Positions 31,633-39,622 of a DNA stretch of 39,622 nucleotides are shown piece after piece. The stretch spans positions 1 through 39,622 of the forward strand of contig DKQK01000015.1 of NCBI GenBank assembly GCA_002471665.1, read 5' to 3'. Source of the stretch: Gammaproteobacteria bacterium UBA7310 (GTDB taxonomy: Bacteria; Pseudomonadota; Gammaproteobacteria; Pseudomonadales; Ketobacteraceae). Numbering within the stretch: position 1 is the first letter of the stretch; the number at the start of each line of letters is the position of its first letter. The position numbers were made by a program, and so were the translations under genes. Below the pieces are notes generated by a model. The model was not told the origin of the DNA. It saw only the letters and a list, made by a program, of their open reading frames with translations, and made no database searches.

Positions 31633-32120
31633 CATTGCCTCCCGGCCCGTCGAAAGGCATGCACAGCGGCCTCCTGTTCATCAACACTGCCATCCTGATT
31701 GGTGTCGGCCACCTGCAATGCCGCAAAAACAAATTGCCGGTACTCCTCTACACTGATCAACTCATTGCGATCGGTATCCATTCTCTGGAAAAGATACAGG
31801 TTCTGTTGTGGGGTGGAATGCGGCATGGACTGGGCGAACTCAACCGCGGAAATACTCCGTGATCGATCGCGATCGGCAAAGAAATACAGCTCGAAGAAAT
31901 GTTCATCCACCTCGCCCTGTTCTATCTCGCCCTTTTTCTCACAATCCAGCACACTGAATATCGGCTGAATAAAATGCAGCGCCGCCTGATGCTCATCGAC
32001 AAAGTGGTCAGTGGCCGGGGCCGGCGCAACAGGGCTCTGCATGGTGCAGGCAGCCAGCGTCAACACCAGCATGAGCGCCGCACGGCGCGCAATATACGGA
32101 ACAGCAAACGGAAGCGTCAT
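31632..32120 (-). CDS. EF-hand lipoprotein
   Basis: A 162-residue lipoprotein. The lipobox LAAC places the lipidated Cys at residue 25 after a hydrophobic signal. Three EF-hand-like loops follow: 83-94 (DRDRSRSISAVE), 115-126 (DTDRNELISVEE) and 139-150 (DTNQDGSVDEQE). The last is the most canonical. A fourth, degenerate loop is at about 59-71. It should bind calcium in the periplasm or at the outer membrane. It is translationally coupled to the oxygenase gene, an odd pairing of an exported and a cytosolic protein. The stretch 32121-32209 before the next gene shows no clear terminator. Confidence 0.85.
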   Translation of the reverse strand: MTLPFAVPYIARRAALMLVLTLAACTMQSPVAPAPATDHFVDEHQAALHFIQPIFSVLDCEKKGEIEQGEVDEHFFELYFFADRDRSRSISAVEFAQSMPHSTPQQNLYLFQRMDTDRNELISVEEYRQFVFAALQVADTNQDGSVDEQEAAVHAFRRAGRQ

Positions 32121-32209
32121 AGTTCATCCACAGAAGTCACAACGGACCCAGCAACCTAACATGGCTTCATGACTCTAATTTGACAGCAGTGTGACCATCC
32201 CCCGGGGCG

Positions 32210-32836
32210 TTACAGCACCAGGCTGCGGAATATTTTGTTGGCCAGGCGCAGGTGCTCCTCCATCATGGTGGCCTCGTCAAACTCATCCCCCAGTAAACGC
32301 TGCTGCATGCCCCGCGTCGAAAAAATTCCCAGAATCACATTGGTGCAGGTCATCATGTTGGCCACCACCCGGGTTTTATGCACTGAATCCGAATCCGTCT
32401 CCGGCAGGCTTGCCATGAAGCGCTGGGACTGTTCCACAAACTGCTGCTGCCATTGCAGTACTTTGAGGCTGATGCGGTGGGGCTGGCTGGTAAATTCCCG
32501 ATGCAGAATCTGCGCGCAGTAGGGATGCCGTGCGTGCAGCGCCAGCAAGCGGGCGGGCATATCAAACAGCGTCTGCAGTGTTATCTTCGGCATGCTCCAA
32601 TCCAGCAGCGCATCACTGAAAGGAATCAGGGCGCGGTCAATCACGCCATCGTAGATGGCTTCCTTGTTGGCGAAATGGGCGTATAGGCTCGGCTCCCGGA
32701 TACCCACCAGGGTGGCTATCTCCCGCAAGGTTGTACCTTCGTATGCGTTGTGGGCAAACAGTTGTTCTGCCGCATCCAGTATGCGTTCCCGGGTGGAGTC
32801 CGCCCGCGGGCGAATTGATTCAATCTGTTCTGCCAT
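32210..32836 (-). CDS. TetR family transcriptional regulator
   Basis: A 208-residue repressor-type protein. The N-terminal DNA-binding domain has TRERILDAAEQLFAHNAYEG and the helix-turn-helix TTLREIATLVGIREPSLYAHFANKEAIY. The C-terminal part is a helical ligand-binding domain. The ATG at 32836 is favoured because the usual TetR N-terminus begins soon after it; an in-frame ATG at 32887 would add 17 residues. The start overlaps the end of the SDR gene by 17 nt, so it is in an operon with that gene. The palindrome at 33763-33778 between the divergent arms is a likely target. Ligand unknown, perhaps a hydrophobic acid or alcohol. Confidence 0.88.
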   Translation of the reverse strand: MAEQIESIRPRADSTRERILDAAEQLFAHNAYEGTTLREIATLVGIREPSLYAHFANKEAIYDGVIDRALIPFSDALLDWSMPKITLQTLFDMPARLLALHARHPYCAQILHREFTSQPHRISLKVLQWQQQFVEQSQRFMASLPETDSDSVHKTRVVANMMTCTNVILGIFSTRGMQQRLLGDEFDEATMMEEHLRLANKIFRSLVL

Positions 32837-33650
32837 GTTCGTCTCGGTAAACCCGTTTGGTATTGTGACTGATAAAGCGTATGGCATTGCGCCGGCTGAG
32901 TATACGCCGCAACACCCAATTCACCACCCGGTTCAAGCGTCCGGCAATGTGTGTGGGCCGCCGCCCCAACTGCTGCAGAGCTTCCCTGACCACCGCATCC
33001 GGCTGCATGGGATAAACGGTTTTTTGCCGGTGCCGGGGCGTTAAGGCATCAAACGTGGGTGTATGGGTTGCACCGGCCACCAGGGCCAGCACATCCACAC
33101 CGTCTTCCTGCAGTTCCGACCAGAGCCCCTCTGCCAACACGGTATTGAACGCCTTGGTAGCTGCATAGGTTGCCACCATGGCACTACCCTGAAAACCGGA
33201 CAGGGACGACATCAGCAGAATACCGCCATGACCCCGGCGCTGCATGGCGGGCGCCAGCGCATCAATCAACAGCAAGGGCCCGCGCACGTTCACGTCCACC
33301 ATTTTCAGTTTATCCGCCAGCGAAATCTGCAAATACTCACCGATCACGGAATGGCAGGCGACGTACACCAGCAGGCCCACCTGCCGCCGGGCAATCAGGT
33401 CCGGCAGGCGGGCAACCGCCGACGCATCGGCCAGGTCCATTTCCAGGCAAAGCGTTGCAATGCCATGGCGCTGTTCCAGCCGGGCCGCTTGCTGCGTAAG
33501 GCCGGTTCCCGTCAGGGCAATCATCACCAGATTCAGCCCCCTGGCGGCCAACTGCTCACTGAAGCTGGCACCGATTCCGGTGGAAGCCCCCGCCACCACA
33601 GCCCATGGGCCATACCGTTGTCGCCAATCAATTTCCAAGCCTCCAATCAT
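32820..33650 (-). CDS. Short-chain dehydrogenase/reductase
   Basis: A 276-residue SDR. The NAD(P)-binding motif is AGASTGIGASFSEQL, and LLLMSSLSGFQGSAMVATYAATKAF carries the catalytic Ser and the YxxxK pair. The stretch VNVRGPLLL holds the structural Asn. The C-terminal 50 residues are basic (RRILSRRNAIRF) and extend past the core fold. It probably reduces or oxidises a hydrophobic alcohol or ketone. The ATG at 33650 has GGAGG 6 nt upstream inside a tandem-repeat region. It leads the minus-strand operon with the TetR gene. Confidence 0.86.
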   Translation of the reverse strand: MIGGLEIDWRQRYGPWAVVAGASTGIGASFSEQLAARGLNLVMIALTGTGLTQQAARLEQRHGIATLCLEMDLADASAVARLPDLIARRQVGLLVYVACHSVIGEYLQISLADKLKMVDVNVRGPLLLIDALAPAMQRRGHGGILLMSSLSGFQGSAMVATYAATKAFNTVLAEGLWSELQEDGVDVLALVAGATHTPTFDALTPRHRQKTVYPMQPDAVVREALQQLGRRPTHIAGRLNRVVNWVLRRILSRRNAIRFISHNTKRVYRDEHGRTD

Positions 33651-33716
33651 CCCGGCCCTCCTATCATCCCGGTTCTCCTATCACCCAAGCCCCCTCACTC
33701 CAATCACCCAAGCCCC
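33641..33716. repeat. Four imperfect tandem repeats over the SDR start
   Basis: Units beginning CTCCWATCAYCC start at 33641, 33658, 33675 and 33698 on the plus strand. On the minus strand each reads as a GGAG-containing unit. The first two units, 17 nt apart, carry both the SDR ribosome-binding site and ATG, and a second ATG at 33667 that opens a six-codon leader (MIGGPG) whose TGA overlaps the SDR ATG. Confidence 0.6.
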
Positions 33717-33762
33717 TTATACCGTCGGCTTGATGGTAACCCACCCATTATTGAGATCTTTT

Positions 33763-33778
33763 TGCAATATATATTGCA
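33763..33778. promoter_or_regulatory. Perfect 16-bp palindrome, probable TetR operator
   Basis: TGCAATATATATTGCA is a perfect palindrome centred between 33770 and 33771, in the divergent gap of the SDR/sulfotransferase cluster. It lies about 60 nt upstream of the plus-strand SDR start, near where a promoter should be. Size and place fit an operator for the TetR protein encoded by the minus-strand arm. Confidence 0.6.
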
Positions 33779-33837
33779 TTTATAGGGATCATACTTTAAC
33801 GTGCGATAAAAAACTAATGATTGATAGGTAACATGTC

Positions 33838-34611
33838 ATGGCCATCCAGCAACCTGTTGTTTCCCTGCACAACCAAGTCGCCTTGATCACCGGTGCCGGC
33901 CAGGGCGTGGGGCAAGGTATTGCGCTGGCCATGGCCGACGCCGGGGCCCGCATTGCCGTAACCGGGCGCACCCTGGAAAAACTCCAGCACACCTGTGACC
34001 TGATCCGGGAACGGGGCGCACAGGCCATCGCCATTCAGTGCAACGTCATGGATGATGAATCCCTGCAGCACACAGTGCAGGAGGTGGTCGACCACTTCGG
34101 CACGATTGATATTCTGGTGAACAATGCCCAGGAGATGTGCCTGGGCTCGTTGCTGGATCTGAGTGATGAGCAGCTGGACAACGGCTGGCGTTCGGGCCCC
34201 CGCGCCACCTTTAAACTGATGAAACTGTGTTATCCGCACCTGAAGCCGGGGGGCTGCATCGTCAACCTGGCCTCCACTGCCGCCAAACGCTGGGACAGCT
34301 CCGGCTATGGCGGGTACGCCGCTGTGAAAGACGCAATCCGGGCACTGACCCGGGCCGCCGCCTGCGAATGGGGGCCGGATGGCATTCGCAGCAATGTCAT
34401 CCTGCCGTTGGCATCCTCGCCGGGGTTACAGTGGTGGATGGACAACAACCCGCAGGAATCCCAGGCCTTTATCCGCTCCCTGCCCATGCAGAGAGTGGGT
34501 GACTGTGAAACCGACATTGGCCGTTTCGTGGCAACCCTGTGCAGCGATCAATGCGCCTATATCAATGGCCAGAGCATTGCCATTGACGGCGGACAGGCGT
34601 ACCTGGGCTGA
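33838..34611 (+). CDS. Short-chain dehydrogenase/reductase
   Basis: A 257-residue classical SDR. The nucleotide-binding motif is ITGAGQGVGQGIALAM, followed by NNAQ in place of NNAG. The catalytic region is NLASTAAKRWDSSGYGGYAAVKDA, with Ser and the YxxxK pair. The usual Asn after helix 4 is replaced in WRSGPRATFKLM. The C-terminal INGQSIAIDGGQAYLG is the normal tail. Start at the ATG at 33838, with AGG upstream. It is the first gene of the plus-strand unit, 18 nt before the DUF1214 gene. Substrate unknown. Confidence 0.88.
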   Translation: MAIQQPVVSLHNQVALITGAGQGVGQGIALAMADAGARIAVTGRTLEKLQHTCDLIRERGAQAIAIQCNVMDDESLQHTVQEVVDHFGTIDILVNNAQEMCLGSLLDLSDEQLDNGWRSGPRATFKLMKLCYPHLKPGGCIVNLASTAAKRWDSSGYGGYAAVKDAIRALTRAAACEWGPDGIRSNVILPLASSPGLQWWMDNNPQESQAFIRSLPMQRVGDCETDIGRFVATLCSDQCAYINGQSIAIDGGQAYLG

Positions 34612-34629
34612 CACCGTGGAGTGCTATCA

Positions 34630-35841
34630 ATGAAAACCGCCATTGCTGTTCTCAACCGATTTCGCAAAATCACCTTGTGGTGGCGTCAGCTGCGCGGAGT
34701 GACGCCGGAATCCCTGGCCCAGCAACGCATTCTCTCCGGCCAGAGCTGGGAGGAATTCTGCGACACCTTGAAAGCCGCCGGCGCATCACTGAGTTTTCCC
34801 GGCACCCCCCAGGATGCCTTCAATCAGGCGGAAGGCTATCGTTACCTGACGCGGCTGACCCGGGCCGGACTGATGGCGTTTGTGGAGCACGCCGATCCCA
34901 AGGCTCCGGTACTGCACCGGGTGGTACACGAGACCGTAAAAATGGGCGCCGACAATCCGGACAACTACTACCAGACCGCCTGCATCAGCGGTGAATACGA
35001 GTACCGCATCCGCGGCCGCCGCAACAGTGTGCACTACCTGGGCTTTGGCACCCAGATCGGACACTACGGGCAAGGGGGCGGCATGCCGCCATCAGGCTAC
35101 CTGGAGGCATCTCAGCTGGCCATTGATGACGATGGCTGTTTCGAAATCATCGTCAGCTGCCAGCCCCAGCCGAACAACTGGCTGCCCATGCAACCGAACA
35201 GCGGCAACCTGATCGTACGCCAAACGTTCCTGGATCGGGAACGGGAAACACCGGCAGAGCTGAGCATTGAGCGCATCTGCCCGCCGGGCGAAACTGCCGT
35301 CCCCGGCAGGGTCACCCCGGAGCAGGTGGACAGCGGGCTTAGATCTACCAGCACGCTGGTGGCAGGCGCCTCCCTGCTGTTTGCCAAATGGGCCCGGGAT
35401 TTTCAACAACACAGCAATACGCTGCCTCAGTTTGATCCTGAGGTTTCCACTGCCGCCGGCGGTGATCCCAACATTATCTACTACCACAGCCACTGGGCGC
35501 TGACCGCCGATGAGGCCCTGCTCATCGAAGTCACCCCGCCGCAATGCGAGCACTGGAATTTCCAGCTGAATAACTATTGGATGGAATCCCTGGACTATAC
35601 CCATTTCCAGATTCACACCAACAAACACCTGGCACAACTTGAAGACGATGGCTCGGTGCGCATTATCGTTGCCCACCAGGACCCGGGGCTGCCCAACTGG
35701 ATCAACACCACCGGCCATGCCAGCGGCACCATGTGCTTTCGCTGGATCAGGGCCCGGCAACATCCGCAACCCAGTACACGCGTCGTCAAGCTGTCGCAAC
35801 TGCAGTCGCTACAAACAAAACAACAAACCGCTACAGCATAA
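34630..35841 (+). CDS. DUF1214 domain protein
   Basis: A 403-residue soluble protein without signal peptide. The C-terminal half has YYHSHWALTADEALLIEV followed by WNFQLNNYWMESLDYTH and the PGLPNWINTTGHASGTMCFRW segment, features of the DUF1214 domain. The N-terminal half has an Asn-Tyr-Tyr motif (DNPDNYYQTA) of the sort often found before it. The biochemical function of the family is not known. The ATG at 34630 has GGAG 8 nt upstream; a GTG at 34621 is less likely. It sits between the SDR and sulfotransferase genes, 9 nt before the latter, pointing to a shared pathway. Confidence 0.8.
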   Translation: MKTAIAVLNRFRKITLWWRQLRGVTPESLAQQRILSGQSWEEFCDTLKAAGASLSFPGTPQDAFNQAEGYRYLTRLTRAGLMAFVEHADPKAPVLHRVVHETVKMGADNPDNYYQTACISGEYEYRIRGRRNSVHYLGFGTQIGHYGQGGGMPPSGYLEASQLAIDDDGCFEIIVSCQPQPNNWLPMQPNSGNLIVRQTFLDRERETPAELSIERICPPGETAVPGRVTPEQVDSGLRSTSTLVAGASLLFAKWARDFQQHSNTLPQFDPEVSTAAGGDPNIIYYHSHWALTADEALLIEVTPPQCEHWNFQLNNYWMESLDYTHFQIHTNKHLAQLEDDGSVRIIVAHQDPGLPNWINTTGHASGTMCFRWIRARQHPQPSTRVVKLSQLQSLQTKQQTATA

Positions 35842-35850
35842 GAGTTCATC

Positions 35851-37113
35851 ATGGGGAAAAAACCGCTGCAAACCGGCAATCAATACCATAAACCCTACCG
35901 GCCGCTGCCCATTGCCCTGTTTAACCGCGCCGGACGGGTGGCCGAGAAGATGGGTGTATTGGGCCAGTTGGATACAGAGCAACTGATTGCCAACGCCCGG
36001 CGCAAAAGCGGGCTCACGGATTTCGGCGACGAATGGTTTCGCACACCGCTGTCGGTGCTGGTGAACGCCATCAATGAGGAAGCCAACCTCACTCCACTGG
36101 GCAAACTGATCCAGAAAAACCGTCTGGAAGCGGCCCTGATGGTGCGCTTGCGGGCTCAGCAATTACTGCAAGCGCACCCGGAGATTCTGCAGATTGACCT
36201 GGGCAAAATCATCATCATTGCCGGCCTGCAGCGCACCGGCACCACCACATTGCACCGGCTTTTAGCCGCCGATCCCAACATGCGTGCCCTGCTCTCCTGG
36301 GAGGCCCTGAACCCGTTGCCGTTACCCAGGGAGAAAACCGGCAATCCCAAAAAACGGATCGCCATGGCGCGCACGGCGGAAAAAGGCCTGGCCTATCTGG
36401 CGCCGGAGTTTTTTGCCATCCACCCGGTGGAACACGATGCCCCGGAGGAGGATGTGCTGTTACTGGATTTGAGCTTTATGAGCCAATCCCCGGAAGCCAC
36501 CCTGCACGTTCCTACCTATGCAAATTGGCTGGAAAAGCAGGATCATACCCCGGCCTACGAGTACCTGCGAACACTGCTGAAAATTCTCACCTGGCAACGG
36601 CCGGCGGCCAACTGGGTGCTGAAAACCCCACACCACATGGAGTATCTGGATGTCATCCTTAAGGTGTTTCCAGAGGCCACCATTGTGCAAACTCACCGTG
36701 ACCCGCAGAAAACCACCGGCTCGTTCTGCAGCATGGTCGCCCACGGCCGGGGCGTGTTCAGTGATCAGGTGGACGCACGGGACGTGGCCCGCCACTGGGT
36801 ACGCAAAGTGAATCGACTCATGCAAGTGTCCATCGACGTGCGTGAGCGGGCCAACCCGCAACGCTTTATTGATGTGTCTTACTACGATCTGCTTAAAGAT
36901 CCCATTGCCGAAGTAGCGCGCATCTACCGAGCCGCCGGCCTGCCCTTTGATGAACGTGTTGCTCAGGCCGCCGAAGCCACCCGCCAACGCAACGTGCAAC
37001 ACCGTTACGGCAAGCACGTTTACCGGCTGGAGGATTTTGGCCTGACCCGGGAAGACATAGAAACACAGACTGCTTTCTACCGCCGCCGTTATGGAATTCC
37101 CTATGAACAATAA
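35851..37113 (+). CDS. Sulfotransferase family protein
   Basis: A 420-residue protein of the PAPS-dependent sulfotransferase fold. The 5'-phosphosulfate loop is IIAGLQRTGTTTLHRLL (122-138). The 3'-phosphate region is TIVQTHRDPQKTTGSFCSMV, with the Arg and Ser expected to bind PAPS. An N-terminal extension of about 115 residues precedes the core. Relatives in bacteria sulfate lipids, sterol-like molecules or carbohydrates; some may use other donors. The neighbouring SDR genes suggest a hydrophobic alcohol acceptor, which is inference. Its stop overlaps the next start. Confidence 0.87.
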   Translation: MGKKPLQTGNQYHKPYRPLPIALFNRAGRVAEKMGVLGQLDTEQLIANARRKSGLTDFGDEWFRTPLSVLVNAINEEANLTPLGKLIQKNRLEAALMVRLRAQQLLQAHPEILQIDLGKIIIIAGLQRTGTTTLHRLLAADPNMRALLSWEALNPLPLPREKTGNPKKRIAMARTAEKGLAYLAPEFFAIHPVEHDAPEEDVLLLDLSFMSQSPEATLHVPTYANWLEKQDHTPAYEYLRTLLKILTWQRPAANWVLKTPHHMEYLDVILKVFPEATIVQTHRDPQKTTGSFCSMVAHGRGVFSDQVDARDVARHWVRKVNRLMQVSIDVRERANPQRFIDVSYYDLLKDPIAEVARIYRAAGLPFDERVAQAAEATRQRNVQHRYGKHVYRLEDFGLTREDIETQTAFYRRRYGIPYEQ

Positions 37114-38143
37114 TCACAACAATCGCGGGGCCAGCGGCGTCGGCCACAAAGGTGTGATCAGCGCGGTCACTACCGCTCTGCTGGATCTGTTCAGCCGGCA
37201 GGAACAATTACCGGGCTTACCCGATGCACAACGCATCGACGGCAAAGTTTGCCTGATCACCGGCGCCAACAGCGGCTTGGGCAAAGCCGTGGCCATCGAT
37301 CTGGCGCGGCGCGGCGGACATATCATCATGGCCTGCCGCAGTGGCATTCCGGCTGCGGGGGAAGAGGTTAAACGTGCCTCCGGTAACCCCAACGTCGAGA
37401 TGCTGGCGGTGGATTTATCGGATCTGCGTTCGGTGACACGGTTGTGTGACCAGATGCAGGCGCGCAATATCAAACTCGATATCGCGGTCATGAACGCCGG
37501 CCTGATGCCGCTGCATGCGCGCAAAACACCACAGGGCTACGAGATCATGTTTGCCGTTCACTTTCTGGCGAACCGCTTGTTGCTGGCGCGCTGGTGCCGG
37601 GATGGCGTGCTGCCGTTGCAGGGGCGCCGGGCCGATGTTCCCCGGGTGGTGTTTGTTTCCTCCGAAGCCCATCAATCCTCCGCCCCCATCGACTTCGATC
37701 ACTTTGCCGCCTTTCACCACTACGGCATCAAGGACGGAATGAAATTCTACGGCCAAAGCAAGCTCCATCTCTCCACTTTTGCCCAGGAACTGCATCGCCG
37801 CCTGAACCCCAACGGCGAACTGAACGTTGCGGTGCACAGCCTCTGCCCCGGCCCCATCGCCTCCAATATCGCGCGGGAATCACCGGCCTACATCAAGCCC
37901 ATCCTGTCGCCCATTATGAAGTTGCTGTTTCGCTCACCGCAGCAGGCCGCCGCTCCGGTTTGCTACCTGGCCTGCGCTGATGACATGGCCAGCCGCAGCG
38001 GTGTCTACCTGCACATGATGCGGGAAAAACAACCGTCCCCATTGGCACTGGATCCATCCAATGGACAGCGGCTGTGGGCCATGAGTGGCGACCTGATCCA
38101 ACCGTTTCTGCACACCAACCAGAGGGAAAAGGAATGCCTTTAA
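37103..38143 (+). CDS. Short-chain dehydrogenase/reductase, retinol-dehydrogenase-like
   Basis: A 346-residue SDR with an N-terminal extension of about 45 residues. LITGANSGLGKAVAIDLARRG is the nucleotide-binding region, MNAGLMP the NAG motif, VVFVSSEAHQSS the Ser strand and FYGQSKLHLSTF the YxxxK pair. The pattern is that of retinol-dehydrogenase or WW-domain-oxidoreductase-like SDRs, which act on large hydrophobic alcohols. The ATG at 37103 overlaps the sulfotransferase stop; an in-frame ATG at 37091 adds four residues. Its stop overlaps the next SDR gene. No membrane segment is clear. Confidence 0.86.
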   Translation: MNNNHNNRGASGVGHKGVISAVTTALLDLFSRQEQLPGLPDAQRIDGKVCLITGANSGLGKAVAIDLARRGGHIIMACRSGIPAAGEEVKRASGNPNVEMLAVDLSDLRSVTRLCDQMQARNIKLDIAVMNAGLMPLHARKTPQGYEIMFAVHFLANRLLLARWCRDGVLPLQGRRADVPRVVFVSSEAHQSSAPIDFDHFAAFHHYGIKDGMKFYGQSKLHLSTFAQELHRRLNPNGELNVAVHSLCPGPIASNIARESPAYIKPILSPIMKLLFRSPQQAAAPVCYLACADDMASRSGVYLHMMREKQPSPLALDPSNGQRLWAMSGDLIQPFLHTNQREKECL

Positions 38144-39186
38144 GCGATGTCACCACGGCAGTCAGCAGCGTCGCGCGACGTCTGCTGACCAAACCGCCCA
38201 TGGCAATGCCCGTTGATCTACACCCTAAAACCGCCATTGTCACCGGCGCCTCCCCCGGCTCCATCGGCTATGAAACCGCTATCACCCTGGCCGCCTGGGG
38301 CGCCCGGGTCATTATTACCACCCGCAGCAATACCGATACCAGTGTTGAAAAGATGCGGCGTGAACTGCAGGCCGATGGTTTTCACCACCAACTGCACGGC
38401 CACCCCCTGGATCTGACCCGGGCCGATTCCGTGGAAGACTTTGTTGCATGGTACCGCCACACCATCGGTGACAGCCTGCAGATTCTCATCAACAATGCCG
38501 GCATCCACGCCGACATCCTCGGCAGCTGGCGTGAGCCGCACCTGTCCGCCGACGGCTTCGAAATTCATTGGCGCACCAATTTTATGGGGCCCATGCACCT
38601 GACCCGGCGACTGCTGCCGTTACTGGAGCAATCCGGTACAGTGTCAGAACCGGCGCGGGTGGTCTTTGTGGCATCACATCTGCACCAGAAGGGGCTTAAC
38701 AGCGAACTGTTTCATGCCAGCCAGCCCTACAACTCCTGGCAAACCTATGGCCAATCCAAACTGGGCCTGGTGCACGCAGCCTTTGAATTACAACGACGCT
38801 ACGGGCACAGAAACATTCAAAGCTACGCCCTGCACCCGGGCTCCATTGCCACCAATATCGCCATCCGGGGATTGGAAACCAACCAACGTATGCAACGGTT
38901 ACTGCAGTGGGTTAATCCACTGCAGATGCTGTTTATGCTGACCCCGCGCCAGGGGGCACAGACCCAGATTTATTGCGCCACGGCGCCGGGGCTTGCCGGC
39001 GGACGCTACTTTGATCGCTGTGCCGCCGCGGCCCCCAACCCCGAGGCCAACCATGAACAGGTAGGCAAACGCCTGTGGGATGAAACCCTGGCGTGGATTG
39101 ACAGCCTGCCGTCTACCGATTGCGGCACCGGTTCAGCACAGGACGCTGCCCGCGCCAACGCCACCGGGCAGGCGAGTACCGCCTGA
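38134..39186 (+). CDS. Short-chain dehydrogenase/reductase, retinol-dehydrogenase-like
   Basis: A 350-residue SDR related to its upstream neighbour. The dinucleotide-binding motif is VTGASPGSIGYETAITLAAWG, with a two-residue variation of the TGxxxGIG pattern. INNAGIHAD, VVFVASHLHQKG and TYGQSKLGLVHA follow, giving the Ser, Tyr and Lys of the active site. ATG at 38134 lies inside the end of the previous gene (10-nt overlap), with GAGGG 7 nt upstream. The C-terminal tail is longer than usual and Ala/Thr-rich. Gene duplication followed by divergence may explain the SDR pair. Confidence 0.86.
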   Translation: MPLSDVTTAVSSVARRLLTKPPMAMPVDLHPKTAIVTGASPGSIGYETAITLAAWGARVIITTRSNTDTSVEKMRRELQADGFHHQLHGHPLDLTRADSVEDFVAWYRHTIGDSLQILINNAGIHADILGSWREPHLSADGFEIHWRTNFMGPMHLTRRLLPLLEQSGTVSEPARVVFVASHLHQKGLNSELFHASQPYNSWQTYGQSKLGLVHAAFELQRRYGHRNIQSYALHPGSIATNIAIRGLETNQRMQRLLQWVNPLQMLFMLTPRQGAQTQIYCATAPGLAGGRYFDRCAAAAPNPEANHEQVGKRLWDETLAWIDSLPSTDCGTGSAQDAARANATGQASTA

Positions 39187-39622
39187 TGCCCAGCTTTACT
39201 GTTTACTCCGACCGGGTTGAGATCAACGCGCCGCAACAACGGGTGTGGCAGATTCTTTACGACCTGAAACGCTATCCCGAGTGGAATCCCTTTACCGAAA
39301 AAGTGGTGACCAGCTTCAAGCCCGGCAGCCCGGTGGAGCTGCACGTGAACTTGCCCGGGCGCGGCAAACGCCTGCAGCGGGAATTCATCACCGGCGTCAA
39401 GCCACCGCAATCCCTTGGCTGGGGCATGAACATGCTGCACGACAGCATCCTGAAAGCCCGCCGCTGGCAAACCGTCGAAGCACTGGCGGACGGGCGCTGC
39501 TGTTATCACACCGAGGATCACATCAGCGGTGCCTTGAGCCCACTGGTAAAATGGTTGTTCTATCGATCCATGCGCGATGGTTTCAACGCCATGGCCTATG
39601 CCCTGAAACAACGGGCCGAACA
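39186..39622 (+). CDS. SRPBCC / polyketide-cyclase-like protein (truncated by window end)
   Basis: The frame is open from the ATG at 39186 to the window edge (145 codons) with no stop. The ATG overlaps the SDR stop (TGATG). The text opens MPSFTVYSDRVEINAPQQRV and continues WQILYDLKRYPEWNPFTEKV, the standard start of SRPBCC domains: a beta strand, the APxxxVW-type helix and the YPEWNPF turn. Later FYRSMRDGFNAMAYALK matches the long C-terminal helix, so nearly the whole domain is present. Such domains bind hydrophobic ligands in a deep cavity; here it may carry or cyclise the product of the SDR cluster. The function is inferred only from the fold. Confidence 0.83.
   Translation, partial: MPSFTVYSDRVEINAPQQRVWQILYDLKRYPEWNPFTEKVVTSFKPGSPVELHVNLPGRGKRLQREFITGVKPPQSLGWGMNMLHDSILKARRWQTVEALADGRCCYHTEDHISGALSPLVKWLFYRSMRDGFNAMAYALKQRAE

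Overview
The window looks like chromosomal DNA of a free-living, probably marine, gammaproteobacterium that lives on lipid-like carbon. The DNA is moderately GC-rich and densely packed, with operons joined by 4-nt ATGA overlaps. It carries a Pseudomonas-type DapD, a Hanks-type Ser/Thr kinase and many acyl-CoA and short-chain dehydrogenase (SDR) genes. I see no rRNA, tRNA, CRISPR, transposase or phage gene. Genus cannot be fixed from the sequence alone.

Layout. (1) 0-2 kb: a DUF488 protein, a GNAT acetyltransferase and DapD (lysine and peptidoglycan precursor synthesis), all on the minus strand. (2) 2.1-16 kb: a large acyl-CoA catabolic island. Ten minus-strand genes run from 13.8 kb down to 2.1 kb: acyl-CoA dehydrogenase, alpha-methylacyl-CoA racemase/CoA-transferase-like protein, acyl-CoA synthetase, biotin-dependent carboxylase beta, LiuC/AtuE-type enoyl-CoA hydratase, carboxylase alpha, isovaleryl-CoA-dehydrogenase-type dehydrogenase, metallo-beta-lactamase-fold hydrolase, nitroreductase and a small protein. 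Divergent to them are an enoyl-CoA hydratase and an SCP-x-type thiolase. The gene set recalls the leucine (Liu) and citronellol (Atu) routes, but it adds a racemase-like enzyme and an SCP-x thiolase and has no recognisable HMG-CoA lyase. (3) 16-22.8 kb: a transmembrane Ser/Thr kinase, a triple GAF-like protein, a YyaL-type thioredoxin-fold protein and a NifX-like protein with a small partner. The NifX-like gene has a full sigma-54 control region: -24/-12 element, IHF site and an upstream dyad containing TGT-N10-ACA. (4) 22.9-31 kb: an exported DUF3604 protein and, divergently, an operon of a membrane-anchored parvulin-like protein, three HupE/UreJ-type membrane proteins and a fused transporter-like/spermidine-synthase-like protein. 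(5) 31-32.1 kb: an EF-hand lipoprotein and a 2OG-Fe(II) oxygenase. (6) 32.2 kb to the end: a TetR regulator and an SDR, divergent from SDR, DUF1214 protein, sulfotransferase, SDR, SDR and an SRPBCC protein cut by the window edge. A perfect 16-bp palindrome lies between the two arms.

The most interesting points are the NifA/sigma-54-like control region on a NifX-like gene with no nitrogenase genes nearby, the unusual carboxylase-centred pathway for branched acyl-CoAs, the HupE/UreJ triplet without urease or hydrogenase genes, and the undescribed SDR/sulfotransferase/DUF1214/SRPBCC cluster.
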